A DNA stretch of 17,481 nucleotides from JBBTWG01 sp038062935. Lineage in GTDB: Bacteria > Patescibacteriota > Gracilibacteria > UBA1369 > UBA12463. The notes beneath the pieces were generated by a model. That model worked only from the letters and a program-made list of their open reading frames with translations, was not told the DNA's origin and made no database searches. Made by a program: the position numbers and the translations under genes. Position 1 is the first letter of the stretch, and every line of letters starts with the position of its first letter. This document shows positions 7,214 through 14,934 of the stretch, one piece after another. The stretch lies in contig JBBTWG010000042.1 of NCBI GenBank assembly GCA_038062935.1, positions 1 through 17,481 on the forward strand, read 5' to 3'.

Positions 7214-8314
7214 TTATTTTACTCCTGCTCCACTGTCGATTTCTCCCTGGTGTATGCGACGAACGGTGCTTTGTGCTTTGAGGGTTGCGTTGAATTCTGG
7301 GAGCGGATTACCTTCGGCGATGGTCATGATGACCTGTGCTTCAGGGAGAATCTGCATGATTTCAGCTTTGTTTTCACTGTCGAGCTCGGAAAAAATGTCG
7401 TCGAGGAGGAGAATCGGATTTTGCTTGGAGCAGCGTTGCATCCATTCAATTTCGACTTTTTTCAGGAGAATCATGAGGCGGCGAAGTTGGCCTCGTGATG
7501 CGGATTCGTGGATGTCGTGACCTTGAAATGTGATTTTGACATCTTCTCGATGCGGTCCGACGGTGGTGACGCCGAGGCGGAGGTCTTTTTCCAGGTTTTT
7601 TTCGAGGAGTTCCTGCAGATTTTTCTTGGGAGCGTAGTGGAGCTCGTAGGGCTTTTCTATTCGGCTTTGAGCAAAGCTGATAAATTTCTCGCGAAATTCC
7701 TGAATTTTGTTGCCTTCGGTGACGATATGTTGGTTCCAGAGATCGAGCGTTTCGAGATTGCGATCTTGGTCGAAATGCTGGTCGCGGAGGAGCGACCTGC
7801 CCTGGAGCAGCGCGTTTCGCTCCTGAACAGCTTTGTGATAGCTTTGGAGCGTGGCGAGAGCGTGAGGGTCGGTCTGGATTTGAATGTTGTTCAGGTATTG
7901 GCGGCGAAGTCCGGGCTCGCCGGTGAGCATGATGAGGTCTTCTGGGCGAAAAAGCACTGCCTGAAAATGGCCGATGAAAGCTTCTCTTTTCACTTTCACA
8001 TCATTTTTTTTGAACGCTTTTTCTTTTTTGGGAAGATTGACGACGCATTTTTCGAGGGTGATGTCGTCCGGCGCGCTCTGCGCTGGCGCGATTTTTCCGA
8101 TCACGCGGAAGAAATCGCGATCCCATTTCACCATGTTTTCCACTTTTCGGGTGCGAAACGACTTCGTGAGCGCGAGCAGATAGACGGCTTCGAGAAAATT
8201 GCTTTTCCCCTGGCCGTTTTTGCCGGTCAGGATGGTGATATTTGCGTTTGCAAAATCGATATCGAGTGCATCGTAATTGCGGAAATGCTGGAGATGGAGA
8301 GATTTGAGGAACAT
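7214..8314 (-). CDS. recF: DNA replication and repair protein RecF
   Basis: RecF is an ABC/SMC-like ATPase that helps load RecA at single-strand gaps through the RecFOR pathway. The 366-residue product starts MFLKSLHLQHFRNY, the standard RecF N-terminus. Walker A is GKNGQGKS at 31-38, the SRGQLRR signature at 273-279, and Walker B ILLLDD at 301-306 followed by FSELD. An in-frame ATG 18 bases upstream (8332) is rejected because it overlaps the -10 box of the promoter and adds six residues not typical of the family. The transcript would begin only 1 to 3 bases before the ATG at 8314. Unlike the classic dnaA-dnaN-recF-gyrB cluster, recF here stands alone, divergent from a sigma54 activator. Confidence 0.96.
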   Translation of the reverse strand: MFLKSLHLQHFRNYDALDIDFANANITILTGKNGQGKSNFLEAVYLLALTKSFRTRKVENMVKWDRDFFRVIGKIAPAQSAPDDITLEKCVVNLPKKEKAFKKNDVKVKREAFIGHFQAVLFRPEDLIMLTGEPGLRRQYLNNIQIQTDPHALATLQSYHKAVQERNALLQGRSLLRDQHFDQDRNLETLDLWNQHIVTEGNKIQEFREKFISFAQSRIEKPYELHYAPKKNLQELLEKNLEKDLRLGVTTVGPHREDVKITFQGHDIHESASRGQLRRLMILLKKVEIEWMQRCSKQNPILLLDDIFSELDSENKAEIMQILPEAQVIMTIAEGNPLPEFNATLKAQSTVRRIHQGEIDSGAGVK

Positions 8315-8322
8315 GTGCGGTT

Positions 8323-8351
8323 TGTATAACATTTTTTTGCCTGAAACTCAA
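8323..8351 (-). promoter_or_regulatory. recF promoter, near-leaderless
   Basis: On the minus strand: -35 TTGAGT (8346-8351, four of six), a 17-base spacer and -10 TATACA (8323-8328, four of six) with TGT before it as an extended -10. The predicted transcript start is near 8316, so the recF ATG at 8314 is practically the 5' end. Confidence 0.5.
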
Positions 8352-8352
8352 T

Positions 8353-8381
8353 TTTACAATAATTCCAATTCGGTGTATTTT
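8353..8381 (+). promoter_or_regulatory. Candidate promoter for the sigma54 activator gene
   Basis: Plus strand: -35 TTTACA (8353-8358, five of six), a 17-base spacer and -10 TATTTT (8376-8381, four of six). The predicted transcript start near 8388 leaves about 12 bases before the ATG at 8400. Its -35 box is one base away from the -35 box of the divergent recF promoter, so polymerase may choose between the two. Confidence 0.4.
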
Positions 8382-8399
8382 TGCTGCCAAATTTTGCCC

Positions 8400-9485
8400 A
8401 TGTCCTTGTCCAGCACTCCCCCATCTACGGCTGAACCATCAAATTTTATTTCCATAGGCTTGGAAGATGTTCTCCATCGTGTTCGTGCGCTTGCTTCTCT
8501 CGATGATCCTGTTTTGATTACAGGTGAAACCGGGACCGGAAAAGAGGTTATTGCACGTCTTATTCATGAGCATAGTGGTCGAACTGGTCAGCTTATTGGT
8601 GTCAATTCTGCTGCGATTTCTGAATCTTTGGCTGGCGCTGAGCTCTTTGGACATGAAAAAGGCGCTTTTACTGGTGCGCACCAGAGTCGTCGAGGGTATT
8701 TACGGGAGGCTGAAAATGGAACACTCCTGCTCGATGAAATTGGTGATTTGTCGCGTGAAATTCAGGCAGCTCTTTTGCGTGTTCTGGAGCAACGTGAATT
8801 TTTTCCCGTGGGAAGTGCGAGGCCGGTTCCTACGAATGCCCGTATCATTGCTGCGACCAATAAAGACATCGCTGATCTGGATAAAGGTTTTCGAAGTGAT
8901 TTGTATCATCGTTTTCCTTTTCGCATCAAACTTCCTCCTCTTCGTGAACGTCCGGTGCAGGCTCTCCATGCTCTTATGACTTTTTTTATGAAAAAATTGA
9001 GTGTTCTCATGAGGTATGAAAAATTTCTTTCCAACAATGCTATCTCTACTGTGGAAAAATATTCGTGGCCGGGAAATGTTCGCGAGCTGGCGCACGTTTT
9101 GAAAAGAGCTTTTGTTTTTTCTTCTGGTCCAGTGATTGGCGCGGATGATATTTGCAAAGAAATTTCGCGGAAAAGTTCTGATGAAGGTCGTACTGATCCT
9201 GCTCCGGATGTTCAGGAATTATCCGATATACCAGTGATTCATGCTGACATTCTGGGTAGCAAATCACCAGATCAGATACTTCGGGATATCAGAGCATTTG
9301 GTTATAAAACTTACAGAGATCGAATAGAACTTTTTTTATTTGAATTGGCCATGAGAGAGCATGGGGACAACAAATCTCTTGCTGCCGATTCTTTCGGAAT
9401 GGATCGGTCTGGATTTGTTAGGAAATTGCTTGCACTTCGCGCAAAGGATGGAACTTCTGGTCGCATGGAGGGCGCGGAGGATTGA
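8400..9485 (+). CDS. Sigma54-dependent transcriptional activator, no receiver domain
   Basis: This 361-residue protein consists of the AAA+ sigma54-activation domain and a Fis-type DNA-binding helix-turn-helix, as in PspF. Visible motifs are Walker A GETGTGKE (42-49), the sigma54-contacting loop GAFTGA (88-93), Walker B LLLDEIGD (109-116), sensor I ATNKD (152-156), the FRSDLYHRF arginine-finger region (164-172) and sensor II PGNVREL (224-230). The C-terminal HTH is at about 308-345 (HGDNKSLAADSFGMDRSGF). There is no N-terminal receiver, GAF or PAS domain, only about 15 residues before the AAA+ core, so control must come from a partner protein or from expression level. The frame is open upstream to 8277 but only with non-ATG starts inside recF; the ATG at 8400 follows a promoter. 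It ends in TGA. Targets and an rpoN gene are not in the window. Confidence 0.93.
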   Translation: MSLSSTPPSTAEPSNFISIGLEDVLHRVRALASLDDPVLITGETGTGKEVIARLIHEHSGRTGQLIGVNSAAISESLAGAELFGHEKGAFTGAHQSRRGYLREAENGTLLLDEIGDLSREIQAALLRVLEQREFFPVGSARPVPTNARIIAATNKDIADLDKGFRSDLYHRFPFRIKLPPLRERPVQALHALMTFFMKKLSVLMRYEKFLSNNAISTVEKYSWPGNVRELAHVLKRAFVFSSGPVIGADDICKEISRKSSDEGRTDPAPDVQELSDIPVIHADILGSKSPDQILRDIRAFGYKTYRDRIELFLFELAMREHGDNKSLAADSFGMDRSGFVRKLLALRAKDGTSGRMEGAED

Positions 9486-9525
9486 GGATTTTTATGAACT
9501 TTTTCTGAAATGGGGATTTGGCCGA

Positions 9526-9554
9526 TTGGCACGATTTCTCTTTTTTGCTATCCT
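9526..9554 (+). promoter_or_regulatory. thrS promoter
   Basis: Plus strand: -35 TTGGCA (9526-9531, five of six), a 17-base spacer and -10 TATCCT (9549-9554, four of six) preceded by TGC as an extended -10. The predicted transcript start near 9561 is 30 bases before the ATG at 9591. This rules out translation from the longer open frame that begins at 9510. Confidence 0.55.
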
Positions 9555-9590
9555 TGCTCGGCATTTTCATCCCTTTTTAACTTCATTTGT

Positions 9591-11348
9591 ATGGCTTCCG
9601 TTTCTCAAGATCAAAAAATGGCTCTGCTCGGGGATTCTGACAAGCTTCAGGGTGTGCGTCATTCGTGTGCGCATTTGCTGGCGGCTGCGGTTCGGGCGAT
9701 TTGGCCGGGGGCGAAAAATGCGATTGGGCCGGCGATTGAGAATGGGTTTTATCAGGATTTTGATTTGGGAGAGGTGAAAATTTCTGAAGAGGATTTTCCG
9801 AAAATTGAAGAGAAGATGCGCGAGATTGTGAAGACGTGGGGATCTTTTGCGGTGAAAGAAGTCTCGGCGGAACAGGCTCGCAAAGATTTTGCGTGGAATG
9901 AATACAAACTCGAACTGATTGATGAATTTGCGGCGGGTGGAAAAATGATTACGGAGAATGATCCGGGTGGATTTCTGGATTTGTGTCGTGGTGGACACAG
10001 TGAAAATCCGGCTCAGGAAATGCAGCATTTCAAAATTTTGAATGTCGCGGGTGCATACTGGCGTGGGGATGAGAAAAATAAAGTTTTGACGCGTATTTAT
10101 GGAACGTGTTTTGCGACAAAAGAAGCGTTGGACGAGTATTTGAAAAAACTGGAAGAAGCGAAAAAACGCGATCATAAATTGCTGGGGAAAACGCTGGAAC
10201 TTTTCACGCATAGTCCACTTGTGGGCGGTGGATTGCCGCTGTTTCTCCCTCGTGGTGCGCAGTTGAAACGAAATCTGGAAGAATATATTCGTGCGGAAAA
10301 AGTGGCTCGTGGATATTCGTTTGTCTGCATTCCACATATTGCGAAAGATCTGCTCTATGAGAAGAGTGGACATTTGGGGAAATACGACGCGATGATGCCG
10401 ATCATGGAGGGTGATGAGGGGGATGCATTTGTGATGAAGGCCATGAATTGCCCACATCATTTCGAACTCTACCGGTCTCTGGCGCATAGCTATCGTGAAT
10501 TACCTCTCCGTTATGCGGAAAATACGGTAGTGTACCGCAATGAAAAAAGTGGTGAAGTGAATGGACTTTTCCGGGTTCGTGCGCTCACACAGGATGACAC
10601 TCATCATTTCGTGCGACATGATCAGATTGAATCTGAAATCGATATGATCCTCGGGCTGACGAAATCGGTGTACGATACATTTGATTTTAAAAATTACAAG
10701 GCACGAATTTCTATTCGCGATCCGAAAAATCCTGATAAATATTTTGGGGATAATGACCTCTGGGATAAGGCGGAAAAGAAACTGGTGGAAGCGATCAAGC
10801 GCTGGGGTTCTCCGTATTTCATTGGTGAGGGCGAGGCGGCTTTCTATGGACCGAAGATTGATCTGATGGTGGAGGATGCACTTGGTCGTGAATGGCAACT
10901 GACGACGGTGCAATTGGACTTTACCCAACCTGAAAACTTCGATCTGACGTATACAGGAGAAGATGGGAAAGCTCATCGTCCGGCGATTTTGCATGTGGCG
11001 ATTCTCGGCTCGATTGAGCGATTTATGGGAATCATTATCGAACACTTTGCGGGAGCATTTCCGGCGTGGCTCGCGCCAGTGCAGGCTCGTGTGCTGCCGG
11101 TGGGACAGGATTTCATGGAGTATGGCAACGGCGTTTTCCAGAAACTTCGCGAGGCTGGCGTGCGTGTGGAGATCGATAGTTCGAATGAAACCCTTGGCAA
11201 AAAAATCCGCGCCGGTGAGATGATGAAAATTCCGTATCTCCTCGTGGTTGGACAGAAAGAGAAAGATGCTGCGACGGTGGCGGTGCGGAATTATGCGACG
11301 AAGGAGCAAAAAGTGGTGACGGTGGAGGAATTTCTCCAACTCCTATAA
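9591..11348 (+). CDS. thrS: Threonine--tRNA ligase, TGS-less
   Basis: ThrRS charges tRNA-Thr and edits Ser-tRNA-Thr. The 585-residue protein lacks the N-terminal TGS domain of the usual 640-residue form and begins almost directly with the editing domain. Editing-site residues are H24 and H28 (HSCAH) and C132 and H136 (CRGGH). In the catalytic domain the zinc ligands are C287 (MNCPHH), the His of the TQDDTHHF segment (near 338) and H468 (ILHVAILGSIERF). The anticodon-binding domain spans about 490-585. In the last zinc motif the common HRAILGS reads HVAILGS. The longer open frame from 9510 adds only a Cys/Phe-rich stretch unlike TGS and lies across the promoter, so the ATG at 9591 is preferred. 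The last 6 bases overlap the end of the convergent gene on the minus strand. Confidence 0.97.
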   Translation: MASVSQDQKMALLGDSDKLQGVRHSCAHLLAAAVRAIWPGAKNAIGPAIENGFYQDFDLGEVKISEEDFPKIEEKMREIVKTWGSFAVKEVSAEQARKDFAWNEYKLELIDEFAAGGKMITENDPGGFLDLCRGGHSENPAQEMQHFKILNVAGAYWRGDEKNKVLTRIYGTCFATKEALDEYLKKLEEAKKRDHKLLGKTLELFTHSPLVGGGLPLFLPRGAQLKRNLEEYIRAEKVARGYSFVCIPHIAKDLLYEKSGHLGKYDAMMPIMEGDEGDAFVMKAMNCPHHFELYRSLAHSYRELPLRYAENTVVYRNEKSGEVNGLFRVRALTQDDTHHFVRHDQIESEIDMILGLTKSVYDTFDFKNYKARISIRDPKNPDKYFGDNDLWDKAEKKLVEAIKRWGSPYFIGEGEAAFYGPKIDLMVEDALGREWQLTTVQLDFTQPENFDLTYTGEDGKAHRPAILHVAILGSIERFMGIIIEHFAGAFPAWLAPVQARVLPVGQDFMEYGNGVFQKLREAGVRVEIDSSNETLGKKIRAGEMMKIPYLLVVGQKEKDAATVAVRNYATKEQKVVTVEEFLQLL

Positions 11349-13313
11349 GCCGACTTCGTCTCTTACTCGCTTTCGCAAAGCTGCTACTGCGTGCAAGATC
11401 CTTCCTGCTGGATTTTCTTTTTTGACTCTTGCTGCAATTCTCTCGATCCCTTCTGTTTTTGCCATCTCTACGAGTCGTGATACGACGCTATCTTTGTCTA
11501 CTGCTGCATGCTGACGATATATTTTTCTCGTGGCTTCCAAAAAGCGGAGGAGCCAGTGATCTGGATAGAGATCTGATGGCATGCTTATCTCGCTTTCGCG
11601 AAGGAGTTGTAGAATTTTATAAATACCATGTGAAGGATCTTGATCTGCGCATCTTTCGAGCAGCACATCAACATTCCCATATCTCATTTCTAGCCATGTG
11701 TTTTCATTATACTGTGGAACTCTCGATATTCCATGCACCCGGCACGCTTTCGCAAGTCTTTCTTTGCTTATACTTATCTCTACTGTTGCATGATCCACTG
11801 CCTTATCATAGCTGCTGCTTGTTGCTCTGTTTTTTACACTTTTCCCTTTGACCCGATTGGGAAGATTCAACAGTCCATTTTCGAGAATTTTTTCTGCTGT
11901 CGGCTGGTCTTCTTTTCTTTTCGCAAAGACTGTTGATCGATATGGGTCCCTCAAGTTCATTGGGTGCGATTCATCCTTGATAATTGTTTTCAAGATCATT
12001 ACTTCTGCAGCTTTGATGTTGATAACATTGAAATTTTCTTCGCCCATCGTACTGCCATCATTTTCGTCTCTTCCTGGATAAAAATAGACCTCGATTGGAC
12101 CGATTGGTTCGTTGGTTTCAATGTTTCTCCCTATGAGATTACATTTCACAACTCTTGTTTTTTGATACCCGAACTTTTCTGTTTCTGAGAGATCTATTCC
12201 TCCATCTTGGACGTCAAAATATACATCTCCATACTCAAATTTTTGATCCTGGACATGGTTTGTTAAAATCAATTCACTGAGATACGCAGCAATCGGTTTC
12301 CTGAGTTGATATTGTCGAGATCGCAACACTCTTGCCAAAAGTGTGCAATAAGCGAGCTTTAACATTGCCTCTTTTCGAATCCTTTTCCTATCCCTTTCTT
12401 CCTCTTTATCTGATCCTTTGGTCTTGGATATCGCTGTTCCCGGACACTGTATCAACTTCCAAAGTTCTCGGTAGGATTTCGCTTCCTGTACTGCACTGCT
12501 CCACTGGAGCTTTTGCTGTGTTTCTGGCTCTGTCGGATAGAGAAGCACTACTCTTTTTTCATGAACCTTATTCGCACTCTGTAGATACATTTGAATATCG
12601 GAGGCCAATTGTTCCTCGGCATTGTCCGCCTCCTCCAAGCTAAAAAGTTCTTTCAAGTATCTCTCTTGTGCTTTTTCGTCATTCAAGAGCAATGCTAATC
12701 TTTCATCTTGCAGCACCTCTTCTCCCGAGGGTTCCACTTTTAATAGTTCTACATCGGTACATTCTGTAATACTTTTTATCCTCTCTGGTCTTTTGTCTTT
12801 TTCTTCGAGCCTCATGTCTTTAATTCCCTTTGCCACTGGAGCAATTACCACTTTTTGAAAAATATTTGCAACTCTTCCTTTTTCTGGTTTCTGTTCAGTA
12901 CCTTTACCATTTTCCCACCTGGGCATTGCTTCAATCACTGCTTTTAAAACTTTTTCATGCTCATTCAAAAAATCTATGAGATCTGGATGCATCGTTCTCG
13001 TTTTGTGCAACATGTCCTGTACTAGTAATTCTGGCCGAAAAGGCATGATGCCGCCCACGGCATCCAGGACTTCCCGTACGCCGTCTTTCACTCCATCACG
13101 GAGAATGTTTGGCAAAGTTCGAAAAGCTGTCAGCCCTATACCATCAAGGATGTTGGCGAGCTTTGTAGCAGCCCCAATTCTCCCTTCTCTCTTCCCAAGC
13201 CAATCTTCCAGAAGTGCGACTCTTTCTCTATTCTCTGGAAATCCTATCGATACGTTCAGGACGTCCTCGCTATCTTGTCCTGCCAGTAGCGGCAAATCAT
13301 CTCTGTGGTCCAT
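11343..13313 (-). CDS. Unknown 656-residue protein
   Basis: I do not recognise this protein. It has no signal peptide and no clear membrane segment. Residues 1-130 are helical and amphipathic, with a Gly-rich stretch at 73-88. About 165-320 is highly charged and helical, probably coiled. About 355-465 has alternating strands (YGDVYFDV, RVVKCNLIG, PIEVYFYPGRDE, FNVINIKAAEV) and ends in NLRDPYRSTVF (453-463), which looks like a folded core with polar active-site candidates. About 510-600 is mixed, with WLEMRYGNVDVLLE at 540-553, and the C-terminus is helical and basic. The frame is open to a TTG at 13349, but the ATG at 13313 lies 30 bases after a good promoter. The gene is AT-rich (40% GC in one sampled line) and sits between thrS and the ATP synthase operon, reading against both. 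Confidence 0.85.
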   Translation of the reverse strand: MDHRDDLPLLAGQDSEDVLNVSIGFPENRERVALLEDWLGKREGRIGAATKLANILDGIGLTAFRTLPNILRDGVKDGVREVLDAVGGIMPFRPELLVQDMLHKTRTMHPDLIDFLNEHEKVLKAVIEAMPRWENGKGTEQKPEKGRVANIFQKVVIAPVAKGIKDMRLEEKDKRPERIKSITECTDVELLKVEPSGEEVLQDERLALLLNDEKAQERYLKELFSLEEADNAEEQLASDIQMYLQSANKVHEKRVVLLYPTEPETQQKLQWSSAVQEAKSYRELWKLIQCPGTAISKTKGSDKEEERDRKRIRKEAMLKLAYCTLLARVLRSRQYQLRKPIAAYLSELILTNHVQDQKFEYGDVYFDVQDGGIDLSETEKFGYQKTRVVKCNLIGRNIETNEPIGPIEVYFYPGRDENDGSTMGEENFNVINIKAAEVMILKTIIKDESHPMNLRDPYRSTVFAKRKEDQPTAEKILENGLLNLPNRVKGKSVKNRATSSSYDKAVDHATVEISISKERLAKACRVHGISRVPQYNENTWLEMRYGNVDVLLERCADQDPSHGIYKILQLLRESEISMPSDLYPDHWLLRFLEATRKIYRQHAAVDKDSVVSRLVEMAKTEGIERIAARVKKENPAGRILHAVAALRKRVRDEVGL

Positions 13314-13349
13314 TTTGATTGTGAAAAATGAGAATATTTGAGTTTTCAA

Positions 13350-13376
13350 CCTATAGCATTTTTCCCTTTATGTCAA
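13350..13376 (-). promoter_or_regulatory. Promoter for the 656-residue protein gene
   Basis: On the minus strand: a perfect -35 TTGACA (13371-13376), a short 15-base spacer and -10 TATAGG (13350-13355, four of six) preceded by TGC as an extended -10. The predicted transcript start near 13343 lies downstream of the TTG codon at 13349, which supports the ATG at 13313 as the start. Confidence 0.5.
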
Positions 13377-13548
13377 TTTCTAAAGCTGAAATTTCTGATA
13401 TTTTTGCTGCTTTTTTGTGGTTGTCAATCTCCACTTCAGGAATTCTGCTTTTTCACCCTTGTTTTTTTTTGGAAAGGTTATTAAACTTTCGGCGTTTCGA
13501 AATTGAGCGGAATTTTCTGCTTTTCATCACCCTTTATTTTCTCCAAAT

Positions 13549-14931
13549 ATGGCATCAAAAGAACTTTCTTCTGGCTCTGTGACTCAAATTATCGGCCCTG
13601 TTGTGGATTGTTCTTTTGAGGGCGAGCTTCCGGAGATTTATGAGGCGCTGGAAATCGAATTTGAAAAACAGAAGCTCGTGCTGGAAGTCCAGCAGCATAC
13701 CGGTTCGAATCAGGTTCGTACGGTGGCTATGGGTCCAACAGAAGGTCTCCAGAGAGGTGCTGTCGTGAAACGTACGGGAAATCCGATCAGCGTTCCGGTG
13801 GGTCGCGAGGTTCTCGGACGCATGGTGAATGTGCTGGGACAGGGAATTGACGGTATTGCTGGAGAAATAAAAACCAAAAAGAAGTATCCGATTCGCCGCA
13901 AGGCTCCTACGTTTGTGAGTCAATCGACGAAGACAGAGGTTTTCGAAACAGGAATTAAAGTTATTGATCTCATTTGTCCATTCATGAAAGGTGGAAAAGT
14001 GGGTCTTTTCGGCGGAGCTGGTGTCGGCAAGACGGTCATCGTGACAGAGTTGATTCATAATATCGCGACTGCTCACGGAGGTTTCTCGGTCTTTGCGGGT
14101 GTCGGCGAACGTACTCGTGAAGGAAATGATCTCTACCACGAAATGAAAGAGAGTGGCGTTTTGGACAAAACGTGTTTGGTTTTCGGACAAATGAACGAGC
14201 CACCAGGTGTACGTCTCCGTGTTGCACTCACTGGTGTGACGATGGCGGAATATTTCCGTGATGAAGAAAAACAGGATGTGCTTTTCTTCGTGGATAATAT
14301 TTTCCGATTTTCACAGGCTGGAAGCGAGGTTTCGGCACTTCTCGGTCGTATTCCTTCTGCGGTGGGTTATCAGCCAACTTTGGCAAATGAAATGGGTGAA
14401 TTACAAGAACGTATTACGACGACGAATGATGGCTCGATTACTTCGGTGCAAGCAGTGTATGTCCCGGCAGATGACCTCACGGATCCAGCTCCAGCAACGA
14501 CTTTCAGCCATTTGGACTCGACGGTGGTTCTGACTCGTCAGCTCGCGGAGCTCGGTATTTATCCGGCGGTGGATCCTCTCGATTCTTCTTCGATTATGTT
14601 GGATCCGAAAGTGATTGGCGAAGAGCATTATGCGGTGACGCGTGGTGTACAGAAAGTGCTCCAACGTTACAAAGACCTCCAGGATATCATCAACATTCTC
14701 GGTATGGAGGAATTGACTGAAGAGGATAGGCTCGCGGTTGGTCGCGCGCGCAAGATTCAGAAATTTTTGTCACAACCTTTCCACGTCGCAGAAGCTTTCA
14801 CGGGTCGAAAAGGTGAATATGTGCCGCTCTCTGAGACGATTCGTGGATTCAAAGAAATTTTGGAAGGCAAACACGATGACAAACCGGAAAGCGCGTTCTA
14901 TATGAAAGGTAAAATTGATGACGTCCAATAA
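13549..14931 (+). CDS. atpD: F-type ATP synthase subunit beta
   Basis: The beta subunit carries the catalytic sites of the F1 head and couples rotation of gamma to ATP synthesis or hydrolysis. The 460-residue length is normal. Walker A is GGAGVGKT at 155-162, the catalytic glutamate is E187 in GVGERTREG, Walker B is VLFFVDN at about 244-250, and the family signature PAVDPLDSSS is at 339-348. The lever loop reads MEELTEED (386-393) instead of DELSEED. It is the first gene of the operon; atpC follows after 3 bases. The 172 bases upstream hold no convincing promoter, only T-rich sequence including nine T at 13462-13470. There is no Shine-Dalgarno sequence before the ATG. Confidence 0.98.
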   Translation: MASKELSSGSVTQIIGPVVDCSFEGELPEIYEALEIEFEKQKLVLEVQQHTGSNQVRTVAMGPTEGLQRGAVVKRTGNPISVPVGREVLGRMVNVLGQGIDGIAGEIKTKKKYPIRRKAPTFVSQSTKTEVFETGIKVIDLICPFMKGGKVGLFGGAGVGKTVIVTELIHNIATAHGGFSVFAGVGERTREGNDLYHEMKESGVLDKTCLVFGQMNEPPGVRLRVALTGVTMAEYFRDEEKQDVLFFVDNIFRFSQAGSEVSALLGRIPSAVGYQPTLANEMGELQERITTTNDGSITSVQAVYVPADDLTDPAPATTFSHLDSTVVLTRQLAELGIYPAVDPLDSSSIMLDPKVIGEEHYAVTRGVQKVLQRYKDLQDIINILGMEELTEEDRLAVGRARKIQKFLSQPFHVAEAFTGRKGEYVPLSETIRGFKEILEGKHDDKPESAFYMKGKIDDVQ

Positions 14932-14934
14932 ACT

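Noticed and set aside
7508..8329. 273-codon plus-strand frame opposite recF
   Set aside because: RecF motifs are clear on the minus strand; the antisense product has no recognisable motif and no start context.
9567..10487. Long minus-strand frames opposite thrS (also 10500-11339) and opposite atpD (13555-14190)
   Set aside because: Their products are rich in Arg, His, Phe and Ile, typical of antisense shadows; the plus-strand genes are certain.
11343..13313. Possible RelA/SpoT-type nucleotidyltransferase, from the RDPYRSTVF segment
   Set aside because: Only this short segment is reminiscent of that fold; the other conserved RelA/SpoT motifs are not seen. A fold search would be needed to raise it.
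13314..13349. Extended start (TTG at 13349) for the 656-residue protein
   Set aside because: The predicted transcript start near 13343 lies downstream of this codon, and an ATG at 13313 follows at a sensible distance.
13377..13548. Promoter for atpD
   Set aside because: TTGTCA (13421-13426) and TTGTTT (13459-13464) occur, but no acceptable -10 box lies 16 to 18 bases downstream of either. TATTTT at 13535-13540 has no -35 partner. The atpD promoter could not be placed.
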